From Pseudoalteromonas aurantia (GTDB lineage: Bacteria > Pseudomonadota > Gammaproteobacteria > Enterobacterales > Alteromonadaceae), in NCBI RefSeq assembly GCF_005886875.1, contig NZ_PNBY01000075.1:1-32865 (forward strand): a stretch of DNA of 32,865 bases, read 5' to 3'. Each line of letters begins with the position of its first letter. The first letter of the stretch is position 1. The position numbers and the translations under genes were made by a program. The notes under the pieces were generated by a model, which was not told the DNA's origin, ran no database searches, and was given only the letters and a program-made list of their open reading frames with translations. Below are positions 17,528-26,800 of the stretch, piece by piece.

Positions 17528-18312
17528 TGATCACAGTTAATACGCTTGCTAAGCGCTTCAAGCTGAATAAAGAACATAAAAAACAAAAGCAACGCACTGA
17601 CGTGCGTGAACACGATGGCCATTTCCACTCTGTTAAAGATGTGAGTTTCCAGTGTGGTTACGGTGAAGTGTTAGGGTTACTTGGGCCAAATGGTGCAGGG
17701 AAAACAACCACGCTACGTATGTTATCGACTGCACTTACACCAGATAAAGGCGAGATCGCCATTGATGGTATAGACATCATTAAATATCCCCTAAAGGGTC
17801 GAAAAGCAATAGGATTTTTATCTGGGACAACTGGATTATATGGGCGTTTGACGGCACGTGAGAATATTGAATACTTCGGTAAACTCCATGGCCTTAAAGG
17901 CAATGTGCTTAAGCAAAAGTGTGAAGCGCTATTTACAATGCTTGATATGACATCGTTTTTAGATAAGCGTGCTGAACATTTGTCTACAGGGATGAAACAA
18001 AAAACCAATATTGCGAGAGCGGTTGTTCATAACCCAAAAGTCGTTATCTTAGACGAACCAACCACTGGGCTTGATATAATGACGACGCAAACAGTCATTG
18101 CTTTTATTCGCACATTAAAAAAGCAGGGTACCTCCGTCATTTTCTCAACGCACCACCTTGATGAAGTCGCCTTGTTGTGCGACAAACTTGCCGTCATAGA
18201 TAATGGGGTTAGTTGCTTTGACGGTACGGTTGATGAGTTTAAATTACGGGGTGAAAGTAATGAATTAAACCAAGCATTTCTTAATTTATTGGATGAGCGT
18301 CGTCATGTTTGA
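17527..18312 (+). CDS. ABC transporter ATP-binding protein, NatA-like
   Basis: A 261-residue ABC ATPase with Walker A GPNGAGKT (53-60), signature LSTGM (152-156) followed by KQKTNIARA, Walker B VVILDE (172-177), D-loop GLD and H-loop H209 in STHHLDE. An unusual basic, His-containing stretch (about residues 11-34, rich in K, Q and H) precedes the core. The LSTGMKQK signature and the partner permease place it with the NatA/Ccm-type exporters, of which Bacillus NatAB extrudes Na+ (family knowledge). The actual substrate here is not proven. The gene overlaps DUF3025 by one base upstream and overlaps the permease gene downstream, so all three products are likely made in proportion. Confidence 0.88.
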   Translation: MITVNTLAKRFKLNKEHKKQKQRTDVREHDGHFHSVKDVSFQCGYGEVLGLLGPNGAGKTTTLRMLSTALTPDKGEIAIDGIDIIKYPLKGRKAIGFLSGTTGLYGRLTARENIEYFGKLHGLKGNVLKQKCEALFTMLDMTSFLDKRAEHLSTGMKQKTNIARAVVHNPKVVILDEPTTGLDIMTTQTVIAFIRTLKKQGTSVIFSTHHLDEVALLCDKLAVIDNGVSCFDGTVDEFKLRGESNELNQAFLNLLDERRHV

Positions 18313-19513
18313 AGTATTTAAAAAGGAAATTCTTGAGCTGTTAAGGGATCGAAAGACACTGTTTTTCATTATCGCATTACCTATGCTGGTGTTTCCTATC
18401 ATTATTGCACTGGTTGCGTTTTTGACATCTCAAGCTGGCTTAAAAGCGGAGCAACAAGTTCATACCTATTACATCGTAAACGATGAGTATGCTGAAGCGT
18501 TTTCTGAGCAGGTTTTTTATCATAAAAGCTTTAAAAAATATCAAGGAGATTTAAAGCTTGACTCAGTACATGCGTTATCTAAAGCTGTGAAACTTGGTCA
18601 AATTGATGTGGGAATATTTATAGACAGTGACCCCCGTGAGTCGATAAAAATAGGTCAGCAAAGTGAGTGGAAAGTGGTGTTCAACGATGCCAAAGCGATT
18701 AACTTTACCTTTAATCGAATTAATGAATTAGCCAACACCTCATCACACGCGGTACGATCCAACGCGTTACTTGAATTAGGCGTCGAGCCTGAGCGTCAGC
18801 AGGCGGTGTTAAAGCCAATTGTTATTAGTAAGGTTGATACTGCGGATAAACGAGAAAATTACGGTGAAAAGCTAGGGGCATTCATCCCGTATTTATTATT
18901 ACCTTTGGTATTAATGGGGGCAAGTTATCCGGCAATCGACTTGGGGGCCGGGGAAAAAGAAAGAGGGACACTCGAAACGTTGCTGTTAACACCGGTGACG
19001 CGCTCAGAGCTCGTATTAGGTAAGTTTTTTACGGTATTAGCCAGTTCCATAGCCTGTACGTTAATAACGGTTGCTAGTTTGGCCATCTGGGTAAGTATTG
19101 CGACTCGGTTTATAAGTATTGATGTGATAACAACCGCATTTTCCAGTGTGACAAGTTGGGATTTTTTATTGATATTTGCTTTGTTACTGCCGGTTGCAGC
19201 TATGTTATCTTCGTTGGTACTGGCGATTTCAATTTATGCTCGTACCTTTAAAGAAGCACAAAACTATATGGCACCATTGAGTATGGGGATTTTTGTTCCT
19301 ATCGTGATTTCACTATTACCTAATATGGAACTGGATACAACGACCGCATTGATCCCAATAACAAACGTAGCATTGGCCATAAAAGAGATAGTAAAAGGCA
19401 CAGTAGACTATGGATTTATTGGTCTTATTTTTATAGCGTCAGCTGCCTTAGCAGCTTTACTCCTGATATGTTGCGTCAGGTGGTTTAACAAAGAAACGGT
19501 ATTGTTTAGATAA
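18305..19513 (+). CDS. ABC transporter permease, NatB-like
   Basis: I prefer the ATG at 18305 (402 residues), which has GGATGAG upstream, over an in-frame ATG at 18293; both overlap the ATPase gene. The layout is that of ABC-2/NatB permeases. A cytoplasmic amphipathic start (FEVFKKEILELLRDRKT) is followed by a first membrane helix, then a large extracytoplasmic domain of about 150 residues. After that come five or six membrane helices with the coupling segment GAGEKERGTLETLLLTPVTR between the second and third. The latter motif is diagnostic for the family. Together with the ATPase it would form an exporter in the inner membrane, with Na+ or a small amphiphile as possible substrate. A hairpin terminator follows at 19568-19598. 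Confidence 0.86.
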   Translation: MFEVFKKEILELLRDRKTLFFIIALPMLVFPIIIALVAFLTSQAGLKAEQQVHTYYIVNDEYAEAFSEQVFYHKSFKKYQGDLKLDSVHALSKAVKLGQIDVGIFIDSDPRESIKIGQQSEWKVVFNDAKAINFTFNRINELANTSSHAVRSNALLELGVEPERQQAVLKPIVISKVDTADKRENYGEKLGAFIPYLLLPLVLMGASYPAIDLGAGEKERGTLETLLLTPVTRSELVLGKFFTVLASSIACTLITVASLAIWVSIATRFISIDVITTAFSSVTSWDFLLIFALLLPVAAMLSSLVLAISIYARTFKEAQNYMAPLSMGIFVPIVISLLPNMELDTTTALIPITNVALAIKEIVKGTVDYGFIGLIFIASAALAALLLICCVRWFNKETVLFR

Positions 19514-19567
19514 AAGCTTAGATAATAAGTTAAATAAAAATATTGGTTAATCAAAAGTTTATTTTTG

Positions 19568-19598
19568 AGCGCGTTCAATTACTTTAGGTGAACGCGCT
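19568..19598 (+). terminator. Hairpin terminator after the ABC permease gene
   Basis: AGCGCGTTCA (19568-19577) pairs perfectly with TGAACGCGCT (19589-19598) around an 11-base loop, followed by TATTTATATTTA on the plus strand. It lies between the convergent permease and phosphoesterase genes, and 10 bases beyond it is the phosphoesterase stop, so it may serve both. Confidence 0.65.
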
Positions 19599-19607
19599 TA
19601 TTTATAT

Positions 19608-20411
19608 TTATGCTGCTTGACTTGCTTTATTCTCTGGTGGTCTTGCGAGCTCAACAGTATGTAGGACATGTTGAATATCAGACCAGTGTAATAGCTCTAT
19701 TCTGCCGTCTTTATTTTCTACCAAAGCCGTGCAGTTTTCTATCCAGTCGCCATCATTACAATAAACGATACCATCAGACACTTTTAGCGCAGGCTGATGA
19801 ATATGACCGCAGATGATCCCATCGACGCCTTGTTTTTTAGCTTCATGAATGGCTGCAGCTTCAAATGCTGCGATGGCCTCTTTCGCTTTATGTACGCGGT
19901 TTTTAATCCATGAGGCTAACGACCAGTAATGACCGCCGTAAATCCGCCTGATACGGTTAGTCCATCGATTTAGGAACAGGAGAAAGTCGTATCCCGCATC
20001 GCCAGCAATACTTATCAGCTTGTTGTACCGAGTTGCTGAATCAAAATCGTCACCGTGTAACAACAAAAAACGTTTTCCCGCAGAGGTAGTATGAATAAAG
20101 GTTCTATGTACTTCGACATTAAACAATGAGCGGCCAACATAGTGACGAAATGTTTCATCATGATTGCCTGGAATGTATATGACTCTAGTACCGGATTCAG
20201 CTTTAGCCTGGATGCATTCAAGTACTTTATAATGACTTGGCTCCCAATAAAATTGGCGCTTCATAGACCACAGGTCAACGATGTCTCCAACTAAATACAG
20301 CACATCACAATTGGTTCGATTTAGAAAGTCGAGTAAGTAATCCGCTTTACAATCTTTATAGCCAAGGTGGAGATCTGATATCCAAATGCTAGGGTAATAT
20401 ATCGTTTTCAT
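19608..20411 (-). CDS. Calcineurin-like metallophosphoesterase, UDP-2,3-diacylglucosamine diphosphatase (LpxH-like)
   Basis: A 267-residue enzyme with all five metallophosphoesterase motifs: D13-L-H15 in ISDLHLG, GDIVD (D43), GNHDE (N83, H84), HGDD (H119) and GHIHQP (H203, H205). The LpxH group hydrolyses UDP-2,3-diacylglucosamine to lipid X in lipid A synthesis at the inner membrane. This protein is longer than E. coli LpxH (about 240 residues). Its insert NRWTNRIRRIYGGHYWSLASWIKNRVHKAKEA resembles the 'UDP-2,3-diacylglucosamine diphosphatase' paralogues widespread in marine bacteria. I would not assume it is the essential lipid A enzyme. AAAGG precedes the ATG. It stands as a single gene, convergent with the ABC operon. 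Confidence 0.85.
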   Translation of the reverse strand: MKTIYYPSIWISDLHLGYKDCKADYLLDFLNRTNCDVLYLVGDIVDLWSMKRQFYWEPSHYKVLECIQAKAESGTRVIYIPGNHDETFRHYVGRSLFNVEVHRTFIHTTSAGKRFLLLHGDDFDSATRYNKLISIAGDAGYDFLLFLNRWTNRIRRIYGGHYWSLASWIKNRVHKAKEAIAAFEAAAIHEAKKQGVDGIICGHIHQPALKVSDGIVYCNDGDWIENCTALVENKDGRIELLHWSDIQHVLHTVELARPPENKASQAA

Positions 20412-20536
20412 TAGCCTTTATCTCTAGCGTAATAAGACTCAGCTTAGTTATTGATAGTGACAGTAAAGCGACGACAATAAGAAGAGATTGTGACAAGGAG
20501 GTGTTGTAAAAGGGGAAGTGAAGGTTGGTAACATTA

Positions 20537-20562
20537 AAAGTGGTGAACTAAATCACCACTTT
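20537..20562 (-). terminator. Intrinsic terminator of proS
   Basis: AAAGTGGTGA (20537-20546) pairs perfectly with TCACCACTTT (20553-20562), a 10-bp stem with a 6-base loop, about 30 bases beyond the proS stop. On the minus strand the stem ends in TTTTAATGTT, a reasonable U-rich tail. Confidence 0.72.
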
Positions 20563-20591
20563 CAATGTACTTGGTTTATTTAAACCAAATC

Positions 20592-22319
20592 TTAGTTAGC
20601 ATTAATTGCATTACAGATCTCTGTAACAGCTTGGTCAATGTCTAACATCAGTTTTTTACCAGTACGACGATTCTTTAATTCAACTTGGTTATTATCTAGG
20701 TTACGTTCACCAATAACCAATGTATAAGGTACACCGAGGAGCTCCATGTCGTTGAACATGACACCGGGACGCTCTTTACGGTCGTCAAACAATACATCGA
20801 TCCCTGCTGCCTTAAACTCGTTATATAACTTATCAGCAATATCTGGAATACGATGCGATTTATGCATGTTCATTGGTACAATTGCTAATGTGAATGGGGC
20901 AAGTGCGGTTGGCCATTTTATGCCGTAGTCATCATTGTTTTGTTCAATGGCAGCTGCAACAATACGAGATACACCAATACCGTAACATCCCATAGTTAGC
21001 ATTTGATTTTTGCCATTTTCACCGAGTACGCCAGCATTCATACTTTCTGAGTACTTTGTACCAAGTTGGAAAATATGACCGACTTCAACACCACGCATAA
21101 TCTGTAGTACGCCTTTACCACATGGGCTAGGATCGCCTTCTACCACATTACGAATGTCAGCAACGGTAAAATCTGTTACATCGCGATCCCAGTTAACACC
21201 GCTATAATGTTCACCGTCTTTGTTAGCGCCAGCAACAAAGTCAGCCATAATTGCAGCACTGTGGTCAACAATAACCGGTATATTTAAGCCTACAGGACCC
21301 AGTGAGCCAGGCTTGGCGCCAATTGCTGCAATGATATCGGCTTCTTTTGCCAGTTCAAGTGGCGAATGCACGAGTTCATGTGCTTGTGCTTTGAGTTCAT
21401 TAAGAGAATGATCACCACGCACGACTAAGGCAACTAAACCGCGTTGCTCATTTTCATCAGCGGCACCATAAACAATAATGGTTTTAACACCGCGGTGTGG
21501 CTTAACACCGTGTTTGGCTTTTAATTGCTCAATGGTACTTGCTTCAGGTGTAGCAAATGTATTGAGTGTTTTTGATGCCTCAGCGCGTGTTTCAGTTGGC
21601 GCTAATGCTTCTGCTTTTTCAATATTAGCCGCGTAGTCACTGCCATCACTGAACGCAATTGCATCTTCACCAGACTCTGCTAATACGTGGAATTCATGCG
21701 ATACACTGCCGCCAATAGAGCCTGTATCAGCAATTACTGGGCGGTAGTCCAAGCCCAAACGCTCAAAAATATTGCAGTACGCTTGGTGCATACGCTCATA
21801 TGTTGCAGATAAACAGTCTTCACTCAAATGGAAAGAGTAGGCGTCTTTCATGGTGAATTCACGTGCACGCATTACACCAAAACGCGGTCGAACTTCGTCA
21901 CGCACTTTGGTTTGTACTTGGTACAAAGTGATCGGGAGCTGTTTGTAGCTATTGATTTCTTTGCGAACAAAGTCGGTGATCACTTCTTCGTGTGTAGGAC
22001 CTAGCGCGAAAGGGCGATTGTTACGATCTGAGATGCGTAATAATTCAGGACCAAACTGATCCCAGCGACCCGACTCTTGCCACAGGTCAGCAGGCTGGAT
22101 CACAGGCATTAACATTTCAATTGCCCCCGCTTTATCCATTTCTTCACGCACGACTTTTTCAACATTGCGTAAAACCTTTAGACCAGATGGAAGCCAAGTG
22201 TAAAGGCCTGAAGCCAATTTGCGGATCATACCCGCTCTAAGCATAAGCTGATGGCTGATAATTTCAGCATCTGACGGCGTCTCTTTAAGAGTCGCTAAAA
22301 TGTATTGACTAGTACGCAT
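20592..22319 (-). CDS. proS: Prolyl-tRNA synthetase
   Basis: A 575-residue class II synthetase of the bacterial type, close to the E. coli length (572). The N-terminus [23 protein letters not shown] is the canonical ProS start. Visible are GPTHEE (107-112), the motif 2 block [12 protein letters not shown] (144-155) followed by TMKDAYSFH, and motif 3 around [17 protein letters not shown]. Between motifs 2 and 3, at about 220-390, sits the YbaK-like editing domain that hydrolyses Ala-tRNA(Pro). The C-terminal anticodon-binding domain contains [20 protein letters not shown]. It charges tRNA(Pro) with proline in the cytoplasm. It lies 91 bases downstream of trmO on the same strand, reproducing the gammaproteobacterial proS-trmO neighbourhood, and ends in its own terminator. 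Confidence 0.97.
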   Translation of the reverse strand: MRTSQYILATLKETPSDAEIISHQLMLRAGMIRKLASGLYTWLPSGLKVLRNVEKVVREEMDKAGAIEMLMPVIQPADLWQESGRWDQFGPELLRISDRNNRPFALGPTHEEVITDFVRKEINSYKQLPITLYQVQTKVRDEVRPRFGVMRAREFTMKDAYSFHLSEDCLSATYERMHQAYCNIFERLGLDYRPVIADTGSIGGSVSHEFHVLAESGEDAIAFSDGSDYAANIEKAEALAPTETRAEASKTLNTFATPEASTIEQLKAKHGVKPHRGVKTIIVYGAADENEQRGLVALVVRGDHSLNELKAQAHELVHSPLELAKEADIIAAIGAKPGSLGPVGLNIPVIVDHSAAIMADFVAGANKDGEHYSGVNWDRDVTDFTVADIRNVVEGDPSPCGKGVLQIMRGVEVGHIFQLGTKYSESMNAGVLGENGKNQMLTMGCYGIGVSRIVAAAIEQNNDDYGIKWPTALAPFTLAIVPMNMHKSHRIPDIADKLYNEFKAAGIDVLFDDRKERPGVMFNDMELLGVPYTLVIGERNLDNNQVELKNRRTGKKLMLDIDQAVTEICNAINAN

Positions 22320-22410
22320 GGTTGTTCCGTTCGTAATATAGTTATTTTTCGTAGTAATTCCGCGTAGTTTAACAGTGCTAGCGGTGCAGACAAGTAATTA
22401 TTCAAACCAG

Positions 22411-23115
22411 TTATTGTTTGGTTATCTCTATAACTTGATTATGGCTTTCGTTGACCTGCCAACGGATATTAAAATCAAACAGTGTCATGCCATAAAACTG
22501 TGTTTCTTGCTTTTGCTTTTTGTAAGCTGGACGAGGGTCCTGCTTCAATACATTAGCGATAAAATCACGTAATTCTGGATAGGAAGTTTGCGCGGCAATA
22601 AACTCATCGGCTTGTTCACTAAAACTCACCGTCATATGTGTTTCTGGACGTGTGTCGGCGAAACCTGCACTGGCATCGTGCATCGCATCCGAATAAGGTA
22701 GGTAGGGTTTTATGTCTACAATGGGCGTGCCATCAAGTAAATCGATACCTGATAACAATAAAGCCAGTTGCCCATTTTCATACTCAACCCCTTCTAACTT
22801 TACCGCGCTCATACCAATGCCATTAGGCCTAAACGTGGCGCGGGTGGCAAATACCCCTTTTTTTTCATTGCCACCAAGACGAGGTGGACGAACCAATGCG
22901 GAATAGCCTTTGTCAGCGGTTTCATGGAATCGAAATAAAAGCCAAAGGTGTGAAAATTTATCGATGCCACGAACAAATTCTTCACGGTTAAAGTTTTGGC
23001 AAAAAAGTAACTTTGCTTTGGCTTGAGGCACTAATCTTGGTTGACGAGGTATGGCAAACTTTTGTTTATAAGGGGATGAAATATAGCCTATAGGCTCAAT
23101 TTGGTAAGTATCCAC
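22411..23115 (-). CDS. trmO: tRNA (N6-threonylcarbamoyladenosine37-N6)-methyltransferase TrmO (TsaA/YaeB)
   Basis: The TsaA beta-barrel motifs are clear: IEPIGYISSPYKQKFAIPRQP, then HLWLLFRFH, RPPRLGGNEKKGVFATRATFRPNGIGMSAVKLEGVE and LLDGTPIVDIKPYLPYSDA. The enzyme methylates t6A37 of tRNA(Thr) using SAM. The frame is open back to an ATG at 23220, but those extra 35 residues (MILHAITVYFTLVNFLF...) have no counterpart in the family. I choose the GTG at 23115, preceded by AAGAGA, which gives 234 residues, matching E. coli TrmO (235). It is followed by proS on the same strand. The neighbour on the other side is not rcsF as in E. coli but an unrecognised divergent gene. Confidence 0.93.
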   Translation of the reverse strand: MDTYQIEPIGYISSPYKQKFAIPRQPRLVPQAKAKLLFCQNFNREEFVRGIDKFSHLWLLFRFHETADKGYSALVRPPRLGGNEKKGVFATRATFRPNGIGMSAVKLEGVEYENGQLALLLSGIDLLDGTPIVDIKPYLPYSDAMHDASAGFADTRPETHMTVSFSEQADEFIAAQTSYPELRDFIANVLKQDPRPAYKKQKQETQFYGMTLFDFNIRWQVNESHNQVIEITKQ

Positions 23116-23286
23116 AGGTTCTCTTGTCTGGTCGTACAGCTGATTTCGTATAATGTCTATTGTACGTGGGAATAAAAAATTAACCAATGTGAAATAGACT
23201 GTAATGGCATGTAATATCATTATTTTAGATTGAAGGATAACCTAGTACTCAGATAAAGCAGAACATTAGGATACATACCAATTATC

Positions 23287-23790
23287 ATGGGTGTAAATAA
23301 TAATGACCCTAAAATAACTACATATAGTACTCATGGAATGCCACTAAAGTCAGGCAGTTACATAGAGGTACTAGGTGAACGGGCGGGTGGGTTAAGACAT
23401 CATTGGTCAGAGCAGACAACTATATTTGCTCAACTACAAAAGCAAACGCGTGCTAACCGCAATAAAGAGCAAGGTTGTAAAGACGAATTTGAACAGCTTT
23501 TATTTGCCTGTTGTGAGTTAAATCTCAAGCAATACAGCCCGCAAATTCGGCACGAATTTTTTACCTACATACTACAAAGTAAATCAGTTTTAAGAACGCT
23601 ATACACGTATTTACAGTGCAGTGATGTGCCTGCTGAACATTATCAGGTAATTCTAGAAAATGCCAAATCAATGTTACAGCGCAACATTGTAGAACCGAGT
23701 TCAGAGCTTACTTTGCATTTAAAGTCGATGATTAACCATGCAATTTATGGCCTTGCCCGCGAAGCGCTCGCTTGCGCTTATGAAGCGTAG
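23287..23790 (+). CDS. Unrecognised soluble protein, 167 residues
   Basis: I do not recognise this protein. It starts MGVNNNDPKITTYSTHGMPLK and is then mostly predicted helical, with a Gln/Lys/Arg-rich segment (FAQLQKQTRANRNKEQ), several Cys residues (C63, C73 and C74, C114) without a CxxC pair, and a helical C-terminus ending GLAREALACAYEA. No signal peptide or membrane segment is apparent. Its ribosome binding site is weak (AGGA about 14 bases upstream of the ATG). It diverges from trmO by at least 66 bases and converges with the histidine kinase gene, whose stop lies 41 bases away. The uninterrupted 168-codon frame with ordinary amino-acid composition argues that it is a real gene. Confidence 0.6.
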   Translation: MGVNNNDPKITTYSTHGMPLKSGSYIEVLGERAGGLRHHWSEQTTIFAQLQKQTRANRNKEQGCKDEFEQLLFACCELNLKQYSPQIRHEFFTYILQSKSVLRTLYTYLQCSDVPAEHYQVILENAKSMLQRNIVEPSSELTLHLKSMINHAIYGLAREALACAYEA

Positions 23791-23831
23791 CGCGTGTTAT
23801 ATTATAGCAATATAGTCAGTAACGCCTCATG

Positions 23832-26800
23832 TTAACTTGCTTCGAATCGGTCGATGATTTTTAGAATAAGTGTTTTAGCTTCAACAAACTCAAAGTCATT
23901 AATAAGTTCTTCTAGCGCTGCTGAATCATCAGCAGACATAAAGTTTAAATCCGTCAGCTCATTGGTTGTTTCTATGGCTTCTACATCACTGGAGTCAATA
24001 AGCTCAGCCAATAAAGTGAGTTTTTCTTTTATGCTTCCTCTGTCGAGTGTGCAGGCTTCGGCTGACTGTTTTTTCGTATCATTACTGCTAGTGCGTTGGC
24101 TTAACCGAAGTGCAATTTCCCGCAAGTAAGCAATGATGTGATGGATTTCATCGGTCCTAACTTCTTGCTCGTTATTTATCGCGGTCTCAAACTTATCGCC
24201 TGCGTCCGCTAAGCGAGTTGCGCATAAATTCGCAGCTGACCCTTTAAGCGAATGAGCAATACGTGAAGCATGTTCAGTATCGCCAACAATAAGCGCTTGC
24301 TCTAAATTGATCATTTCTTCAATTTGATTATTAATGAACTTAGTTAATATGCTCCAATAGGCCTTTTCGTTACCACCAATACGCTTTATGCCTTCGTCAA
24401 ATGAAATACCTTCTAATTCGGTGTGAGATTCTTCAGGGGCGGTGGCGCCATTTGTGGTTTGCCCATTATTTTTTATGCCATTAGATGGCGCTATCTGCAC
24501 CTGTTCATTTTTGCATGACTTATTTATTGATGCCTGTTCTATTAAAGAGTCTTGTGGTTGCTCTAATGCTGCATGAATCATATTGATCATGGTATTGAAG
24601 TTAATCGGTTTCGCAATATGACCATCCATGCCAGCATCGGTGCATTTGTCTACATCTTCTTGCATGGCATTGGCGGTCATAGCAATAATTGGCAGAGCCT
24701 TGAATGACTTACTTTTACGGATTTCTCGTGTTGCCGTCAGTCCATCCATCACTGGCATTTGCATATCCATTAAAACTAAATCAAAGTCTTCCTCTTTCAT
24801 CATATTGACGGCTTCCAACCCATTGTTGGCTATCGTGATATGTAGATTGACCGACTGGAGCATTTCGTAAGCGACTTCTTGATTGGTGATGTTGTCTTCG
24901 ACTAATAACACCCGTTGTTGTGCAAAGACTGTACTTTCGATATCTGACACGGGGGCTGCATCATTGTCTGAAGGACGTTGCAGGCCGTAACATTCCATAA
25001 TGCTATCGAGCAATATGGACGCATTAACAGGTTTAATAATTAAGCCATCTAATAAATCACTGATCTCCTTGTTCATGCCGACTTCTTTGCCGTAGGCAGT
25101 CACAAGTATCATCTTGGGTTGCTCTGACTGGTTCATGTTACGCATGTGTTTAATGGTATCAATGCCATTCATGCCAGGCATATTCCAATCCATAAAGATT
25201 AAATCGTATTGAGCGACCTCTAATTCATTAATGGCCGCTCTACCACTGTTTACACTGTTGACGGCTAGGCCCATTGTTTTCAATAAATTCCTTAAAATAG
25301 CACGTGCGCTGTCATTGTCATCGACGACTAATGCTTTTTTATCTTTTAGATTTGCTTCAGGACACAAAAAGTTGCGCATTTTTGCTTCTTGTAAGCCACA
25401 GCGTACACTAAAGTAGAACTCAGAGCCTTTACCAACTTCACTATTCACCCCAATTTCGCCGCCCATGAGCTCTACTAAATTTTTGGAAATACTTAACCCA
25501 AGGCCTGTACCGCCGTATTTCCTGGTAATAGAGCCATCGGCTTGCGAGAAGGCTTCGAATAACTTGGCTTGCTGTTCGTTTGATAGGCCAATACCACTGT
25601 CTTTAACGCTAAATCGCAGCATGACGTGGTCACTATTTTGCTCAATTATGGTCACGCCTATGACAATTTCACCTGTTTCGGTAAATTTGATGGCATTACC
25701 ACATAGATTTATTAAAATTTGGCTCAAACGCAGCGGATCACCTATCAGACTGATTGGTACCTCAGGCGAAACATCAAGCAATAACTCTAAGTTTTTCTCT
25801 TGTGCTTTTACGGCATTGACTGTTGCCACATTGTCGGTGACTTCATCCAGTAAAAAGTTGATTGACTCCACTGTCATTTTCCCAGACTCAATTTTCGAAA
25901 AGTCTAGGATGTCATTAATGATACCGAGAAGGTTCTTTGCTGCTTGATCAATTTTGGTTATATAGCCTAGTTGTTGTGAATCTAAATTAGTTTTAAGTAC
26001 CAAATGACTCATGCCAATAATCGCATTCATTGGGGTGCGAATTTCATGACTCATATTTGCCAAAAACTCACCTTTGGCGGTGCTCATTTGATCTGCTTGT
26101 TCTTTAGCTATGATGAGCTGTTGCTCCATTTCTTTGCGCTCTGTTACATCTAATATTAAGCCAACAATACCTGCGACCTCTCCATCGGCATTGCAAAAGG
26201 TTGCTTCGTAAATAACGACATCTCTAGGCTGGCCCTTTACGTTCATGAGCGTCATTTCAAAATTATGACTTCCGGGGTCTTGTAACAGACTTAATTCTGA
26301 GTCAACAAACTGCTGCGCAATATCTTTACTAAAAATTTCGTTGGGTGCTGCGCCAAGAACGTCGGCGTCAAATGTCCCGATAAAATCGTGAAATATAGAG
26401 TTAACACCCAAATATTCTCCGTCGCGATTGCGGTAATACATGGGATTAGGAATGGCATCTAGGATCTTGCGGTTCAGTTCTAATTGTTCCAGTACTTTCT
26501 TTTCGGTATTTCTTTGCAGCTCAATATTTTGCGTTAATTGTAAACTAATGGCTAAGTCTTGAATGACGGACTCTATCCATTCAAAGTCATTATTAGAGAC
26601 GGGCTTTAAACTACCTAATTCTAATAAACCAACACATTCATTACTAACTATCAATGGAAAGTAGTATAGCTCAGATAAATACAAGCTTTCTCCATTTAGC
26701 TCAATTGCATATTGAGACTCTAGTAATGACATAGAGTAGGTTTGTTTACTGCTTAATACGTGAAAGTGAATTGAATCATAATTGTCATATGTTGAAGGTG

